Source: Litoreibacter albidus (GTDB lineage: Bacteria; Pseudomonadota; Alphaproteobacteria; Rhodobacterales; Rhodobacteraceae). From it: a DNA stretch of 64,000 nucleotides. Below the pieces are notes generated by a model that was not told the DNA's origin, ran no database searches, and saw only the letters and a program-made list of their open reading frames with translations. Of the stretch, positions 1 to 8,729 are shown piece by piece (the stretch's first letter is position 1; each line of letters opens with the position of its first letter). The stretch covers positions 622,501-686,500 of the forward strand of contig NZ_FNOI01000001.1 of NCBI RefSeq assembly GCF_900107015.1. The letters are read 5' to 3'. The translations under genes were made by a program, and so were the position numbers.

Positions 1-201
1 GAGATCACCGACAGCAAGACCGGAAAATCAGCGTTTGAGGGATGGATGGTTGCCTCTAGCCCCGCGCTGCACGCGATGGATCACCCGCGTTACGATGTCT
101 GGGCGATCAGGTGCAAACTTGACGACCGGACACCGTCAGTGGTTGCCGGAGAAAGTTCGCCTCTACCGTTAATGCGTCCTGAAGGACTCGGCGGTAACTA
201 G
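1..201 (+). CDS. DUF2155-type protein, C-terminal fragment
   Basis: The frame is open from the window edge to a TAG at 199-201, giving 66 residues. The stretch around residues 14-38, with GWMVASSP and DHPRYDVWAIRC, resembles the end of small DUF2155 proteins that I associate with alphaproteobacteria; their function is not established. The N-terminus lies outside the window. The last 95 bases run antisense to the end of the convergent aat gene. The tail after the conserved Cys is longer than I would expect, so the exact end is less certain than the family call. Confidence 0.6.
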   Translation, partial: EITDSKTGKSAFEGWMVASSPALHAMDHPRYDVWAIRCKLDDRTPSVVAGESSPLPLMRPEGLGGN

Positions 202-745
202 CACGCGGAATTTCGATCCCGCCAAGTGACGCCAGATGCGGGGTGATGAACTGCGTGTCCAAAAGCTTGAAGCCCCCTTCATTCAACCGCGACACAAGAT
301 ATGCCAGTGCGATTTTGGATGCGTTCGGGCGGCGCGAAAACATGGATTCGCCAAAGAAGGCACCCATCAACGTCACACCGTAAGCGCCGCCAACAAGTTC
401 GGAGCCATCCCAGACTTCAACCGAATGGGCGTAGCCTGCGTTGAAAAGGTCCATGTAGATGTTAAAAATCGGACCGTTGATCCATGTCTCGTCCCGATCG
501 GCGCAGCCTGCGATGACGCCCGCAAAGTCGGTGTCGACTTTGATCTGGTACCGCTCCCGCAGGATGTCCTTGCGTAATGAGCGCGAGATGTGAAACCCGT
601 CAAGCGGGATAACGCCACGCATCTCAGGGTCCAGCCAGAACAACCCGTCATCATCCCGACTTTCCGCCATCGGAAAAATCCCTTGCGCATATGCGCTAAG
701 GATCAATTCCGGCGTTAACTCTAGTGTGGGTTCATCTTTGGCCAT
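107..745 (-). CDS. aat: Leucyl/phenylalanyl-tRNA--protein transferase
   Basis: Transfers Leu or Phe from aminoacyl-tRNA to N-terminal Arg/Lys of proteins, marking them for ClpS/ClpAP degradation (N-degron pathway, cytoplasm). The 212-residue product starts MAKDEPTLELTPELILSAYAQGIFPM; the YAQGIFPMAE block, the GGAYG and FFGESMFSR block and LLDTQF are family hallmarks. The frame stays open further upstream, but the added residues do not look like Aat, so the ATG at 745 was chosen. Length fits the family. It lies 37 bp downstream of accC on the same strand, as is common in Rhodobacterales. Confidence 0.93.
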   Translation of the reverse strand: MAKDEPTLELTPELILSAYAQGIFPMAESRDDDGLFWLDPEMRGVIPLDGFHISRSLRKDILRERYQIKVDTDFAGVIAGCADRDETWINGPIFNIYMDLFNAGYAHSVEVWDGSELVGGAYGVTLMGAFFGESMFSRRPNASKIALAYLVSRLNEGGFKLLDTQFITPHLASLGGIEIPRASYRRVLQDALTVEANFLRQPLTVSGRQVCT

Positions 746-782
746 GGCGGCAGGAAAGCAGGGCTGCGCTATGCGCGCAACC

Positions 783-2126
783 TTAGGTGTTTTCCTCGAG
801 CCAATGCTCCAGCCAGTGAATGTTGTAGTCGCCGGTTTGCACGGCTTCTTCGGCCAACAATGCGTGGAACAATGGGGTCGTGGTGTCGATGCCATCCACG
901 ATCAATTCGCCCAAAGCGCGGTGCAATCGCGCCAAGGCCGCAGGACGATCTGGCGCGTGAACGATGAGTTTCCCGATCAAGCTGTCATAGTACGGTGGGA
1001 TTGAGTAGCCGTCATACAGCGCCGAATCCATCCGCACACCAAGGCCGCCAGGGGCATGATATTGCGTGATTTTTCCGGGGCAGGGGCTGAAGTTTGGCAG
1101 CTTCTCTGCGTTGATGCGCACCTCGATCGCGTGGCCGTTGACCACAAGGTCTTCCTGCTGGAAGGACATCGGTAGACCGGCCGCGACATTGATCTGTTCG
1201 CGCACCAGGTCGACGCCGAAGACGGCTTCCGTGACCGGATGCTCCACTTGCAGGCGGGTGTTCATCTCAATGAAATAGAACTCGCCGTTTTCATACAGAA
1301 ACTCAATGGTGCCTGCGCCCGCGTAGTCGATGTCGGCGACTGCGTCGGCACAAATTTTACCGATCCGCGCACGGGTTTCCGCGTCGATTGCGGGGCCGGG
1401 GGCTTCTTCGAACACCTTTTGGTGGCGGCGCTGCAAGGAGCAGTCGCGCTCCCCCAAGTGGACGGCGCGACCTTTACCGTCACCGAACACCTGAATCTCG
1501 ATGTGGCGCGGGGTCGTCAGATATTTCTCGATGTAGACTTCGTCATTGCCAAAGTTGGCTTTGCCCTCGGAGCGCGCAGTTTGGAAGGCGCTTTTCATCT
1601 CGTCGCGCGATTGCGCAACTTTCATGCCTTTGCCGCCGCCGCCAGCCGTCGCCTTGATGATGACAGGATAGCCGATTTCATCGCCAATGCGGTAGGCGTC
1701 TTCGAGGGAGTGAACGCCGCCGCCGGAGCCAGGAACGCAGGGCACGCCCAGCTTCTTCATGGTCTCGATGGCGGTGATTTTGTCGCCCATAACGCGGATG
1801 TGGTCTGCGGTCGGGCCGATGAATTTCAAGCCATGGTCTTCGATGATTTGCACGAAGCCCGCGTTTTCCGACAGGAAGCCGTAGCCCGGGTGGATCGCTT
1901 CCGCACCGGTGATTTCACAGGCGGAAATGATCGCAGGGATCGACAGGTAGCTTTCCGTGCTGGACGGTGGCCCGATGCAGATGGCTTCGTCGGCCATACG
2001 CACATGCATGGCGTCGCTGTCTGCTGTGGAGTGCACAGCAACCGACTGGATGCCCATTTCGCGCGCGGCGCGGATGACGCGCAGGGCGATTTCGCCGCGG
2101 TTGGCGATGAGGATTTTCTTAAACAT
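783..2126 (-). CDS. accC: Acetyl-CoA carboxylase, biotin carboxylase subunit
   Basis: Carboxylates biotin on AccB using ATP and bicarbonate, the first half of malonyl-CoA formation for fatty acid synthesis. The 447-residue protein begins [20 protein letters not shown] and has the ATP-grasp glycine-rich loop ([11 protein letters not shown], near residue 159), the [12 protein letters not shown] segment and [16 protein letters not shown], all typical of AccC. Length is normal. The start codon is only 6 bp after accB, so the two are almost certainly one transcript. Confidence 0.97.
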   Translation of the reverse strand: MFKKILIANRGEIALRVIRAAREMGIQSVAVHSTADSDAMHVRMADEAICIGPPSSTESYLSIPAIISACEITGAEAIHPGYGFLSENAGFVQIIEDHGLKFIGPTADHIRVMGDKITAIETMKKLGVPCVPGSGGGVHSLEDAYRIGDEIGYPVIIKATAGGGGKGMKVAQSRDEMKSAFQTARSEGKANFGNDEVYIEKYLTTPRHIEIQVFGDGKGRAVHLGERDCSLQRRHQKVFEEAPGPAIDAETRARIGKICADAVADIDYAGAGTIEFLYENGEFYFIEMNTRLQVEHPVTEAVFGVDLVREQINVAAGLPMSFQQEDLVVNGHAIEVRINAEKLPNFSPCPGKITQYHAPGGLGVRMDSALYDGYSIPPYYDSLIGKLIVHAPDRPAALARLHRALGELIVDGIDTTTPLFHALLAEEAVQTGDYNIHWLEHWLEENT

Positions 2127-2132
2127 GGAGCG

Positions 2133-2624
2133 TTACTCCACGATCATCAGCGGCGCGCCGAATTCCACAGGCGTGCCGTCCTCGACCAACACGCGCTTGA
2201 CGGTGCCGGATTTGGGGGCAGGGATGTGGTTCATGGTTTTCATCGCTTCGATGATCAAAAGCGTTTGGCCTTCTGTGACCTTGTCGCCGACTGCGGCGAA
2301 GGGCGGGGTGCCCGGTTCGGCCTGCAGATAGCAGGTGCCAACCATCGGGGAGGTCACCGCGCCGGGATGTTGTGACGGGTCATCGTTGCCTGCGGCTGCG
2401 GCGGGCGCTGCTGCCGAAGGTGCCGCCGCTGCCGGAGCCGCTGCGGCGACCGGCGCTGCAACTGCTTGCTGTACAACGTTAACTTGCTTGCTGACGCGCA
2501 CATTCAGGCTGTCGTCCTGTCCGTATTCGCGCATAACCTCAAGCTCTGTGAGGTCGTTGCTTTTCAAAACTTCCGCCAGCGCCTTTACAAACGCGACGTC
2601 GCCGTCATGGGAATTCTTTGCCAT
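2133..2624 (-). CDS. accB: Acetyl-CoA carboxylase, biotin carboxyl carrier protein
   Basis: Carries the biotin that shuttles carboxyl groups between biotin carboxylase and carboxyltransferase. The 163-residue product starts MAKNSHDGDVAFVKALAEVL, followed by an Ala/Pro-rich linker (about residues 60-85) and a C-terminal biotinyl domain with EAMKTMN, whose Lys is the biotinylation site. An open frame extends upstream, but its residues are not AccB-like, so the ATG at 2624 is preferred. It forms an accB-accC pair. Confidence 0.95.
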   Translation of the reverse strand: MAKNSHDGDVAFVKALAEVLKSNDLTELEVMREYGQDDSLNVRVSKQVNVVQQAVAAPVAAAAPAAAAPSAAAPAAAAGNDDPSQHPGAVTSPMVGTCYLQAEPGTPPFAAVGDKVTEGQTLLIIEAMKTMNHIPAPKSGTVKRVLVEDGTPVEFGAPLMIVE

Positions 2625-2754
2625 TTGTCTAGTCCTCGACCCGTGTGCCGTTCTTACTTGCCAGGTGCAGTCTGGTAATGCGGCTTTGCTATATTTGCAA
2701 CGCTTATAGGCCAAGGCTGATTTGGTGAAAAGCCGTGAATTATGGCGGCCGAAT

Positions 2755-3084
2755 TTACGGCGGTGGAAGGTCGGTCGGGCGCGGCACCAGAAGATCGACG
2801 CGCTCCCCCTTCGGGGTGGGGTGGTCGATGCCCTGCATGTTGCGCAACAGGGCCTGTAATTCATGCTGCCCACGGTCGCGCAACGCGGAGTGCTGAGGCT
2901 GATCTGCCGCGAAGGCGGCTACCGTTGATGCGGCAACGGGCGCCACTGGCTTGATCTGGGATTGGCGCGCTTGCGCACTCAGAAGCGGGCTGATCGCTGT
3001 ACCGGTTTTGATCGCCGCGAGCGGCGAAATTGGCCGCGCCGGAATTGGCGACAGGCCGGACAAATGTTGAGAAAGTAGGGACAT
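2755..3084 (-). CDS. Hypothetical Ala/Pro-rich protein
   Basis: I do not recognise this 109-residue product. It is rich in Ala, Pro, Ser and Gln, has no clear membrane segment or domain, and ends in a basic, Pro-rich tail (RVDLLVPRPTDLPPP). The ATG at 3084 has a GGAAGG ribosome binding site 7 bases upstream, better than an ATG ten codons earlier. It lies 130 bp upstream of accB on the same strand and might be co-transcribed. Overlapping frames are also open, so coding status is moderate. Confidence 0.45.
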   Translation of the reverse strand: MSLLSQHLSGLSPIPARPISPLAAIKTGTAISPLLSAQARQSQIKPVAPVAASTVAAFAADQPQHSALRDRGQHELQALLRNMQGIDHPTPKGERVDLLVPRPTDLPPP

Positions 3085-3168
3085 CGCAATGCCTTCCGTC
3101 TTCGAATAGCCCACCCAATCCCGAGGATGTGCGACAACTCTGAACGGAACCTTAACGCGGCAAAGCGC

Positions 3169-3200
3169 AAAAGGCGCAGTTCGTGAAAACTGCGCCTTTA
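3169..3200 (-). terminator. Intrinsic terminator of the liv operon
   Basis: Twelve-base inverted repeat AAAGGCGCAGTT / AACTGCGCCTTT (3170-3181 and 3188-3199) with a 6-base loop. It lies just downstream of livF and is followed by T residues on the minus strand. Confidence 0.8.
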
Positions 3201-3221
3201 ATTGTTGGTATTTAGACGACG

Positions 3222-3977
3222 TTAGATCGCCAGATATTCGGCCCGCAAAGCATCATTCTCTAGCACTTCCACCGCGGAGCCATCGAACACCACGGAGCCT
3301 GTGTCCAAGATCACCGCACGGTCGGCGAGCTTCAGCGCGGCCACGGCGTTCTGCTCCACGATGATGGTTGTGATGCCTTGGTCGCGGATAATCTGTAGCG
3401 TTTTGGCGATCTCTTGCACGATCACCGGCGCCAAACCCTCGTAAGGCTCGTCCAGTAACAGCACTTTGATGTCGCGACACAGGGCCCGTGCGATGGCGAG
3501 CATTTGCTGCTCTCCGCCAGATAGGGTCACGCCTTCTTGCTTGCGGCGCTCGCCCAAGCGGGGGAACAGTTCGTAGACACGCTCAATCGACCAGCCGATC
3601 GGCGGCGCTATTTGGGCCAGTTGCAGGTTCTCCTCGACCGTCAGGCCGGGAATGATGCAGCGGTCTTCCGGCACCAGCGCGATACCAGCGGCGGAGGCTT
3701 GATAGGCGGCCATGTTGTGCAACGGCTGGTGGTCGAGCCAAATCTCGCCGTGCTTGAGCTGCGGATCGCCCATGCGGGCAATCGTGCGCAGTGTAGAAGT
3801 TTTGCCCGCGCCGTTGCGGCCAAGCAGGGCCAGAATTTCGCCCTCATGCACGTTAAAGCTGACGCCTTGAACGATGTAGCTTTCGCCGTAGTACGCCTCA
3901 ATGTCCCAGACGGACAGGAAGGCGGGGGCGGTCGCCGCGTTGTTGGCGTTCTTGTTGAAGTCGGGTTTCACATTCAT
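3222..3977 (-). CDS. livF: Branched-chain amino acid/amide ABC transporter ATP-binding protein, LivF type
   Basis: Energy-coupling ATPase of a HAAT-family importer. In 251 residues it has Walker A (GRNGAGKTST), the signature LSGGEQQMLAIARAL and Walker B (KVLLLDEPYEGL) with an H-loop-region change to IVEQN, which is typical of LivF. It is the last gene of the livK-H-M-G-F operon and begins 11 bp after livG. The substrate cannot be read from this subunit. Confidence 0.93.
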   Translation of the reverse strand: MNVKPDFNKNANNAATAPAFLSVWDIEAYYGESYIVQGVSFNVHEGEILALLGRNGAGKTSTLRTIARMGDPQLKHGEIWLDHQPLHNMAAYQASAAGIALVPEDRCIIPGLTVEENLQLAQIAPPIGWSIERVYELFPRLGERRKQEGVTLSGGEQQMLAIARALCRDIKVLLLDEPYEGLAPVIVQEIAKTLQIIRDQGITTIIVEQNAVAALKLADRAVILDTGSVVFDGSAVEVLENDALRAEYLAI

Positions 3978-3988
3978 TTTTCCGGCTC

Positions 3989-4747
3989 CTAAACCTGTGC
4001 CTCACCCAGATACGCTTCGCGCACCTTGGGATGGCCTTTGATGTTTTCGGGGGTGTCTTCGACCAGCGGGGTGCCTTGCGCCAGAACGGTGATCCGCTCC
4101 GCCATGGAAAACACAACGTGCATGTCGTGCTCGATAATCGCCATGGTGATGTCGCGCTTTTCCTTGATCTCTTTCAGCAGGTCGATGGTGTTGTTGGTGT
4201 CCGCGCGCGCCATGCCAGCGGTCGGCTCATCCAGCAGCAGAAGCTTTGGTTCCTGGACCAGACACATCGCCATTTCCAAACGCCGCTTATCCCCGCGCGA
4301 CATGCTTGACGCGGTCATGTCGCGTTTGTCGATCATGTTGACGTCCATCAAAATGGCTTCCGCCATCTCTTTGATATCGTTTTGCCCGCGAATGGCCGAG
4401 ATGCCGTTCAGCTTAAACGAGCCGTCGCGGTGCGCGAAGCAGGGGATCATCACGTTCTCGAACACGGTCAGATCAGCGAAGATCTCCGGCGTCTGGAACA
4501 CCCTTGAAACCCCCATCTGGTTGATTTCATGCGGGGAGCGCCCCAGCAAGGATTGGCCTTGGAACGTGACCGAGCCCGTGTCGGGGATCAGCTTGCCCAC
4601 GAGGCAGTTCAGCAGGGTGGACTTACCAGCCCCGTTGGGGCCGATAATCGCGTGAACGGTGTTTTCTGCGACGCTTAGGTTTACGTCGCCCAGTGCCTGC
4701 AACCCGCCGAAGCGTTTGCCGACATTTTTGATCTCTAGGATGCCCAT
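3989..4747 (-). CDS. livG: Branched-chain amino acid/amide ABC transporter ATP-binding protein, LivG type
   Basis: Second ATPase of the importer, pairing with LivF. The 252-residue sequence has Walker A (GPNGAGKSTLLN), the FQTPEIFADLTVFENV segment typical of LivG, signature SMSRGDKRRLEMAM (an S-R-G-D variant of LSGGQ), Walker B (KLLLLDEPTAGM) and the H-loop IEHDMHVVFS. Spacing is 12 bp after livM and 11 bp before livF, consistent with one operon. Confidence 0.93.
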   Translation of the reverse strand: MGILEIKNVGKRFGGLQALGDVNLSVAENTVHAIIGPNGAGKSTLLNCLVGKLIPDTGSVTFQGQSLLGRSPHEINQMGVSRVFQTPEIFADLTVFENVMIPCFAHRDGSFKLNGISAIRGQNDIKEMAEAILMDVNMIDKRDMTASSMSRGDKRRLEMAMCLVQEPKLLLLDEPTAGMARADTNNTIDLLKEIKEKRDITMAIIEHDMHVVFSMAERITVLAQGTPLVEDTPENIKGHPKVREAYLGEAQV

Positions 4748-4759
4748 GTCATTTGCTCC

Positions 4760-5950
4760 TTATTCAGCAGGGGTTGAGTCGGTTGCAGTGGTGTCGTCCT
4801 TGGCCTTCGAGCCACGGAACTTCTGCGCGATCTTCTGCCCACCTTCGACAAGCCCACCGGGCAGGAAGATAACGATGGCCATGAACAGCAGACCCAGTGT
4901 CAGGTGCCAGCCCTTGCCCACGAAGGGGTGGATTATCACGATCAGGAAATCCTCCATCCCGTCAGGCAGGAAGGCGAACCACTGGTGCAGCACGGTGTCG
5001 TTGATCTTGGAGAAGATATTCTCGAAGTACTTGATGAAGCCCGCGCCCAAGACGGGGCCGATGAGCGTGCCTGCACCACCAAGGATGGTCATCAAAACAA
5101 CCTCACCGGAGGCCGTCCACTGCATGCGCTCCGCGCCAGCCAGCGGGTCCATAGACGCCATGAGGCCGCCCGCCAGACCAGCATACATGCCGGAGATGAC
5201 GAACGCCGCCAGCGTGTAGGGGCGTGGGTTCAAGCCGGTGTAGTTCAAGCGCGTCTGGTTGGTTTTGATCGCCTTCAGCATCAGCCCGAACGGGGAGCGG
5301 AAGATGCGGATGGCAAGGTAAAACATCACCAGCATGATCAACGCGCAAATGTAGTAGCCGGTGTTGAAGTCAAAGCTCCACGCGCCCAACTCCAGCTTGA
5401 AGGTGGACTGCATTTCCTGCCCGAACAGATGCGGGATGTTTGGCAACGCGTCGGAGTGGAAATACTGCGGGTCGGAGTTATAGACCTGCAAGCCGGTTTC
5501 ACCATTGGTCAGCGGCGTTAGCACCGAATAGGCTAGCGCAAAGGACATCTGGGCGAAGGCCAGCGTCAGGATGGAGAAGTAGATGCCGGAGCGGCGCAAC
5601 GAGATGTAGCCGATAAGCAGCGCGAAGACGCCCGAGGTGATCACCGACAGCACGATGCCTGGCAGAATGTTGTAGCCCAAGAGCTTAAACATCCAGACGG
5701 CGGAGTATGATCCTACTCCGAGGAAGGCCGCGTGGCCAAAGCTGAGGTAGCCGGTGAGGCCGAACAGAATGTTGAACCCGATGGCAAAGATGCCGAAGAT
5801 CACGAAGCGTTGCATCAAGTCGGGATAGCCCGCGTTGAACTGCGCCATGGCCGAGCCCGTGGGGAAGGGGTTCAGGATGAAGGGAGCGCACATCGTCAAG
5901 ATCGCAACGATGATGAGCAGGGAGGTGTCTTTCTTTTCGAGACCTAGCAT
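4760..5950 (-). CDS. livM: Branched-chain amino acid/amide ABC transporter permease, LivM type
   Basis: Inner-membrane permease of 396 residues with about ten hydrophobic segments and the LivM landmark [18 protein letters not shown]. The region [15 protein letters not shown], which precedes the last membrane spans in this family, is also present. The C-terminal 25 residues are charged and probably cytoplasmic. It starts 4 bp after livH. Confidence 0.93.
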   Translation of the reverse strand: MLGLEKKDTSLLIIVAILTMCAPFILNPFPTGSAMAQFNAGYPDLMQRFVIFGIFAIGFNILFGLTGYLSFGHAAFLGVGSYSAVWMFKLLGYNILPGIVLSVITSGVFALLIGYISLRRSGIYFSILTLAFAQMSFALAYSVLTPLTNGETGLQVYNSDPQYFHSDALPNIPHLFGQEMQSTFKLELGAWSFDFNTGYYICALIMLVMFYLAIRIFRSPFGLMLKAIKTNQTRLNYTGLNPRPYTLAAFVISGMYAGLAGGLMASMDPLAGAERMQWTASGEVVLMTILGGAGTLIGPVLGAGFIKYFENIFSKINDTVLHQWFAFLPDGMEDFLIVIIHPFVGKGWHLTLGLLFMAIVIFLPGGLVEGGQKIAQKFRGSKAKDDTTATDSTPAE

Positions 5951-5954
5951 TTTC

Positions 5955-6986
5955 TTAGTCCTCCATCACACCCTTGCGACCCATAAGGCCGCGCGGACGC
6001 ACGAGTAGAATGATGATTGCAACAAGATAGATGATAATTTGGTCGATGCCCGGCAGGATTTGCTTGATCTGGTTCATCGAGGAGAAGCTCTCGAGGATGC
6101 CCAGCAAGAAGCCCGCAAGCACCGCACCGGGCAGGGAGCCCATGCCGCCGACAACCACCACAACAAAGCTAAGGACAAGGAAGTCCATCCCCATGTGGTA
6201 ATTGGGCGAGTTGATTGGCGCGTACATGACCCCCGCAATACCGGCCACGGCGGCGGCGATGCCGAACATGATAGTAAAGCGCTTGTCGATGTTGATGCCC
6301 AGCAGCCCCACCGTTTCGCGGTCCGCCATGCCGGCGCGCACGACCATCCCGAAGGTGGTGAACTGCAAGAAGGCGAAGACGGCAGCGATAATGACGGCGG
6401 CGAAAGAGAAGTATACAAGGCGCCAGTACGGGTAGATCACCGCGTTCGGGTCAAAGCCCAGAAGTACACCGAAGTCGAAGGAGCCTTTGAACATGTCAGG
6501 GGCCGGTGTCGGGATCGGGTTCGCGCCGTAGAATTGCTTGATGACCTCTTGGATCACGATGGCAAGGCCAAAGGTGACAAGGATCTGGTCCGCGTGGGGA
6601 CGCTTGTAGAAGTGTTTGATCAACCCGCGCTCCATGATGTAGCCGACGCCGATCATGATCGGGATGGCAAACAGGATGGCCAACGGCACGGACCAGTCGA
6701 TGATGGAGCTGCCCATCTCAGGGCCGAACCAGCTTTCGAGGTAGGGCGTCTTGACCTTGGCGGGGTTGCCAAGGAAGTCCGTCTTGGTTGGGTCAATCGT
6801 CTCGAAGGACAACGACAAGATGCGCTGTAGTGTGACCGCGCAAAAGGCGCCCAGCATGAACAAGGCCCCGTGGGCAAAGTTCACCACGCCGAGCGTGCCG
6901 AAAATCAAGGTCAGACCCAAGGCAATCAACGCATACGCGGAGCCTTTGTCCAAACCGTTCAGTAGTTGCAGAATGATTACGTCCAT
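5955..6986 (-). CDS. livH: Branched-chain amino acid/amide ABC transporter permease, LivH type
   Basis: Partner permease of LivM (343 residues). The N-terminal block [24 protein letters not shown] and [13 protein letters not shown] are diagnostic of LivH, as is [17 protein letters not shown] near the C-terminus. An insert of about 40 residues after the second membrane span ([20 protein letters not shown]) makes it longer than E. coli LivH (about 308 residues); similar inserts occur in amide/urea-type members. It follows the binding-protein gene after a 131-bp gap holding a hairpin. Confidence 0.92.
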   Translation of the reverse strand: MDVIILQLLNGLDKGSAYALIALGLTLIFGTLGVVNFAHGALFMLGAFCAVTLQRILSLSFETIDPTKTDFLGNPAKVKTPYLESWFGPEMGSSIIDWSVPLAILFAIPIMIGVGYIMERGLIKHFYKRPHADQILVTFGLAIVIQEVIKQFYGANPIPTPAPDMFKGSFDFGVLLGFDPNAVIYPYWRLVYFSFAAVIIAAVFAFLQFTTFGMVVRAGMADRETVGLLGINIDKRFTIMFGIAAAVAGIAGVMYAPINSPNYHMGMDFLVLSFVVVVVGGMGSLPGAVLAGFLLGILESFSSMNQIKQILPGIDQIIIYLVAIIILLVRPRGLMGRKGVMED

Positions 6987-7058
6987 CGTTCCCGTCTCGC
7001 CTGTTGGGGTGATCTTACCGAAACCTGTGCCGCGTATGCGGCAAAGGGGGCAGTGGGT

Positions 7059-7096
7059 GCCGGGGCCCGCTTCCTTTGGGAAAAGCAGGCCCCGGC
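7059..7096 (-). terminator. Hairpin between the binding-protein gene and livH
   Basis: GCCGGGGCC (7059-7067) pairs with GGCCCCGGC (7088-7096), with a further inner GCTT/AAGC. There is no strong T run after it on the minus strand. It probably stabilises the abundant binding-protein mRNA or terminates part of the transcripts before the permease genes. Confidence 0.65.
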
Positions 7097-7117
7097 GTGT
7101 TACATGTTAGCTTCGGC

Positions 7118-8476
7118 TTAGGCGCCCGGGTTACATTTACCCAGCTCGCCGCCCGCAAACATTGCGTGGTCGACCGCGTATTCAACCTGCGCACGTGGGG
7201 TGATTTCCACGATTTCCAGAAGGTCGAACTCGGATGTCGGGTTGTCTTTACCCTTCACAACCAGCACGTCTTTGAAGCACTGGTGATCTTCCGCACGGTA
7301 CTCTGTCTCGCCGTTGCCCAGACCATCGAACTTGAAGCCTTCGAGCGCTTCGACGATGCCGCATGGGTTGAACGTGCCAGCGCGTTCCGCCGCATCCGCG
7401 TACAGCATGGTTTGCACGTAGCAGGTGTGCGCAGCCTGGCTTGGTGGGAAGCCGTACTTTTCACCGAAGGATTTAACGAATGCTTTGGAGCCTTCGTCGG
7501 TCAGCGACCAGTGCCAGTTCGTGGAGCCAAAGATGCCCTTCACGTTTTCGCCCGCACCCTTCGCCATCAGACGGGAGTAGAGTGGCACGACGATCTCGAA
7601 GTCTTTGCCGTTCACTTGCTTTTCACGCAGGCCGAACTGAACCGCCGAAGTCAGCGAGTTCACCATGTTGCCGCCGTAGTGGTTCAGAACCAAAACGTCA
7701 GCGCCGGAGTTCAGAACCGGAGCCACATAGGACGAGAAGTCGGTCGTCGCCAGCGGTGTCAGTACGTTGTTCGCGGTCTTCCAACCCATAGCTTCAGTCG
7801 CAGCTTGGATGGATTCCTGCTGCGTCCAGCCCCATGTGTAGTCAGCTGTCAGGTGATACGCGGTCCGGTCGGAGCCGTAGCGTGCCTCCAGAACAGGTGC
7901 CAGCGCAGCCGCAGACATATAACCGTTGAAGAAGTGGCGGAAGCCGTTGGCCTTCTTGTCTTTACCGGTTGTGTCGTTGGAGTGGGTCAGACCCGCCATG
8001 AAGATCACGCCAGCTTCTTGGCACAGACCTTGCACAGCAACAGCCACACCAGAGGACGAGCCGCCGGTGATCATGATTGCGCCGTCTTTTTCGATCATCG
8101 ACTTCGCCGATGCGCGCGCCGCGTCAGATTTAGTTTGCGTGTCGCCTGTAACGAACTCGACCTTTTTGCCCAAGATGCCGTTGCCTTGTAGGGCTTTGGA
8201 CGAGAATGTGTTCATCATGCCACCGTCGCCGCCACCGTTCAGGTGCTCGACCGCTAGCTCATAGGCGCGCAGCTCGTCCGCGCCTTCGTCAGCGTATGGG
8301 CCGGACTGTGGAACGTTGAAGCCCAGCGTGACCGTGGAGCCGGTTGGCGCGTTCAGGTAGCCGGAGTGGCCGTCGGCCCAGACAGAGCCATCAAAAAGTG
8401 TAGGCGCCGCCAGTGCGCCGCCCGCCATTGCAGACGTCTTGAGCAAGCCGCGACGTGTGAAGTTTGAATTGGACAT
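7118..8476 (-). CDS. Branched-chain amino acid/amide ABC transporter substrate-binding protein (Tat-type signal)
   Basis: Periplasmic ligand-binding protein of 452 residues that feeds the LivHMGF importer. The N-terminus NFTRRGLLKTSAMAGGALAAP carries a twin-arginine signal motif (TRRGLLK). The mature part has the type-1 periplasmic fold markers LNGGG (near residue 75), ITGGSSSGVAVAV and YTWGW. HAAT-family members bind Leu/Ile/Val, short amides, urea or organic acids; the sequence alone does not fix the ligand. It is the first gene of the operon and divergent from an ScfR-like regulator. Confidence 0.88.
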   Translation of the reverse strand: MSNSNFTRRGLLKTSAMAGGALAAPTLFDGSVWADGHSGYLNAPTGSTVTLGFNVPQSGPYADEGADELRAYELAVEHLNGGGDGGMMNTFSSKALQGNGILGKKVEFVTGDTQTKSDAARASAKSMIEKDGAIMITGGSSSGVAVAVQGLCQEAGVIFMAGLTHSNDTTGKDKKANGFRHFFNGYMSAAALAPVLEARYGSDRTAYHLTADYTWGWTQQESIQAATEAMGWKTANNVLTPLATTDFSSYVAPVLNSGADVLVLNHYGGNMVNSLTSAVQFGLREKQVNGKDFEIVVPLYSRLMAKGAGENVKGIFGSTNWHWSLTDEGSKAFVKSFGEKYGFPPSQAAHTCYVQTMLYADAAERAGTFNPCGIVEALEGFKFDGLGNGETEYRAEDHQCFKDVLVVKGKDNPTSEFDLLEIVEITPRAQVEYAVDHAMFAGGELGKCNPGA

Positions 8477-8606
8477 TAAAATCCTCCCTAGTTGATTTTG
8501 GCCCCTCCTCCTCAGGGGAAGCCGCGGTCTGAATGGTTCTCAGGCCATCTTTAGTATCAGGGCGAGGGGGTAAATCGCGCAACAAGCCATTGGGTTTGCT
8601 TTGAAA

Positions 8607-8695
8607 ATTTGTAAACAAATGGACATTGCTTACGCAGAAATTGTAAACTATTTTTCACCGCACTGCGGAAAGCCGCTGGATTCGTTTGCGAAAAC
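8607..8695. promoter_or_regulatory. Cluster of TTTGTAAAC-like motifs (putative operator)
   Basis: The 253-bp divergent gap 8477-8729 holds ATTTGTAAACAAAT at 8607-8620 (arms ATTTGT/ACAAAT), AATTGTAAAC at 8639-8648 and TTTGCGAAAAC at 8685-8695. Regulators of the RamB/PccR/ScfR group act at A/T-rich TTTGCAAA-like sites, so these could be operators of the adjacent regulator. The assignment is an inference; nothing else recognisable is in the gap. Confidence 0.4.
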
Positions 8696-8729
8696 AGATG
8701 CATCACAGGCGCAGCGCAAAGGATAGCAT

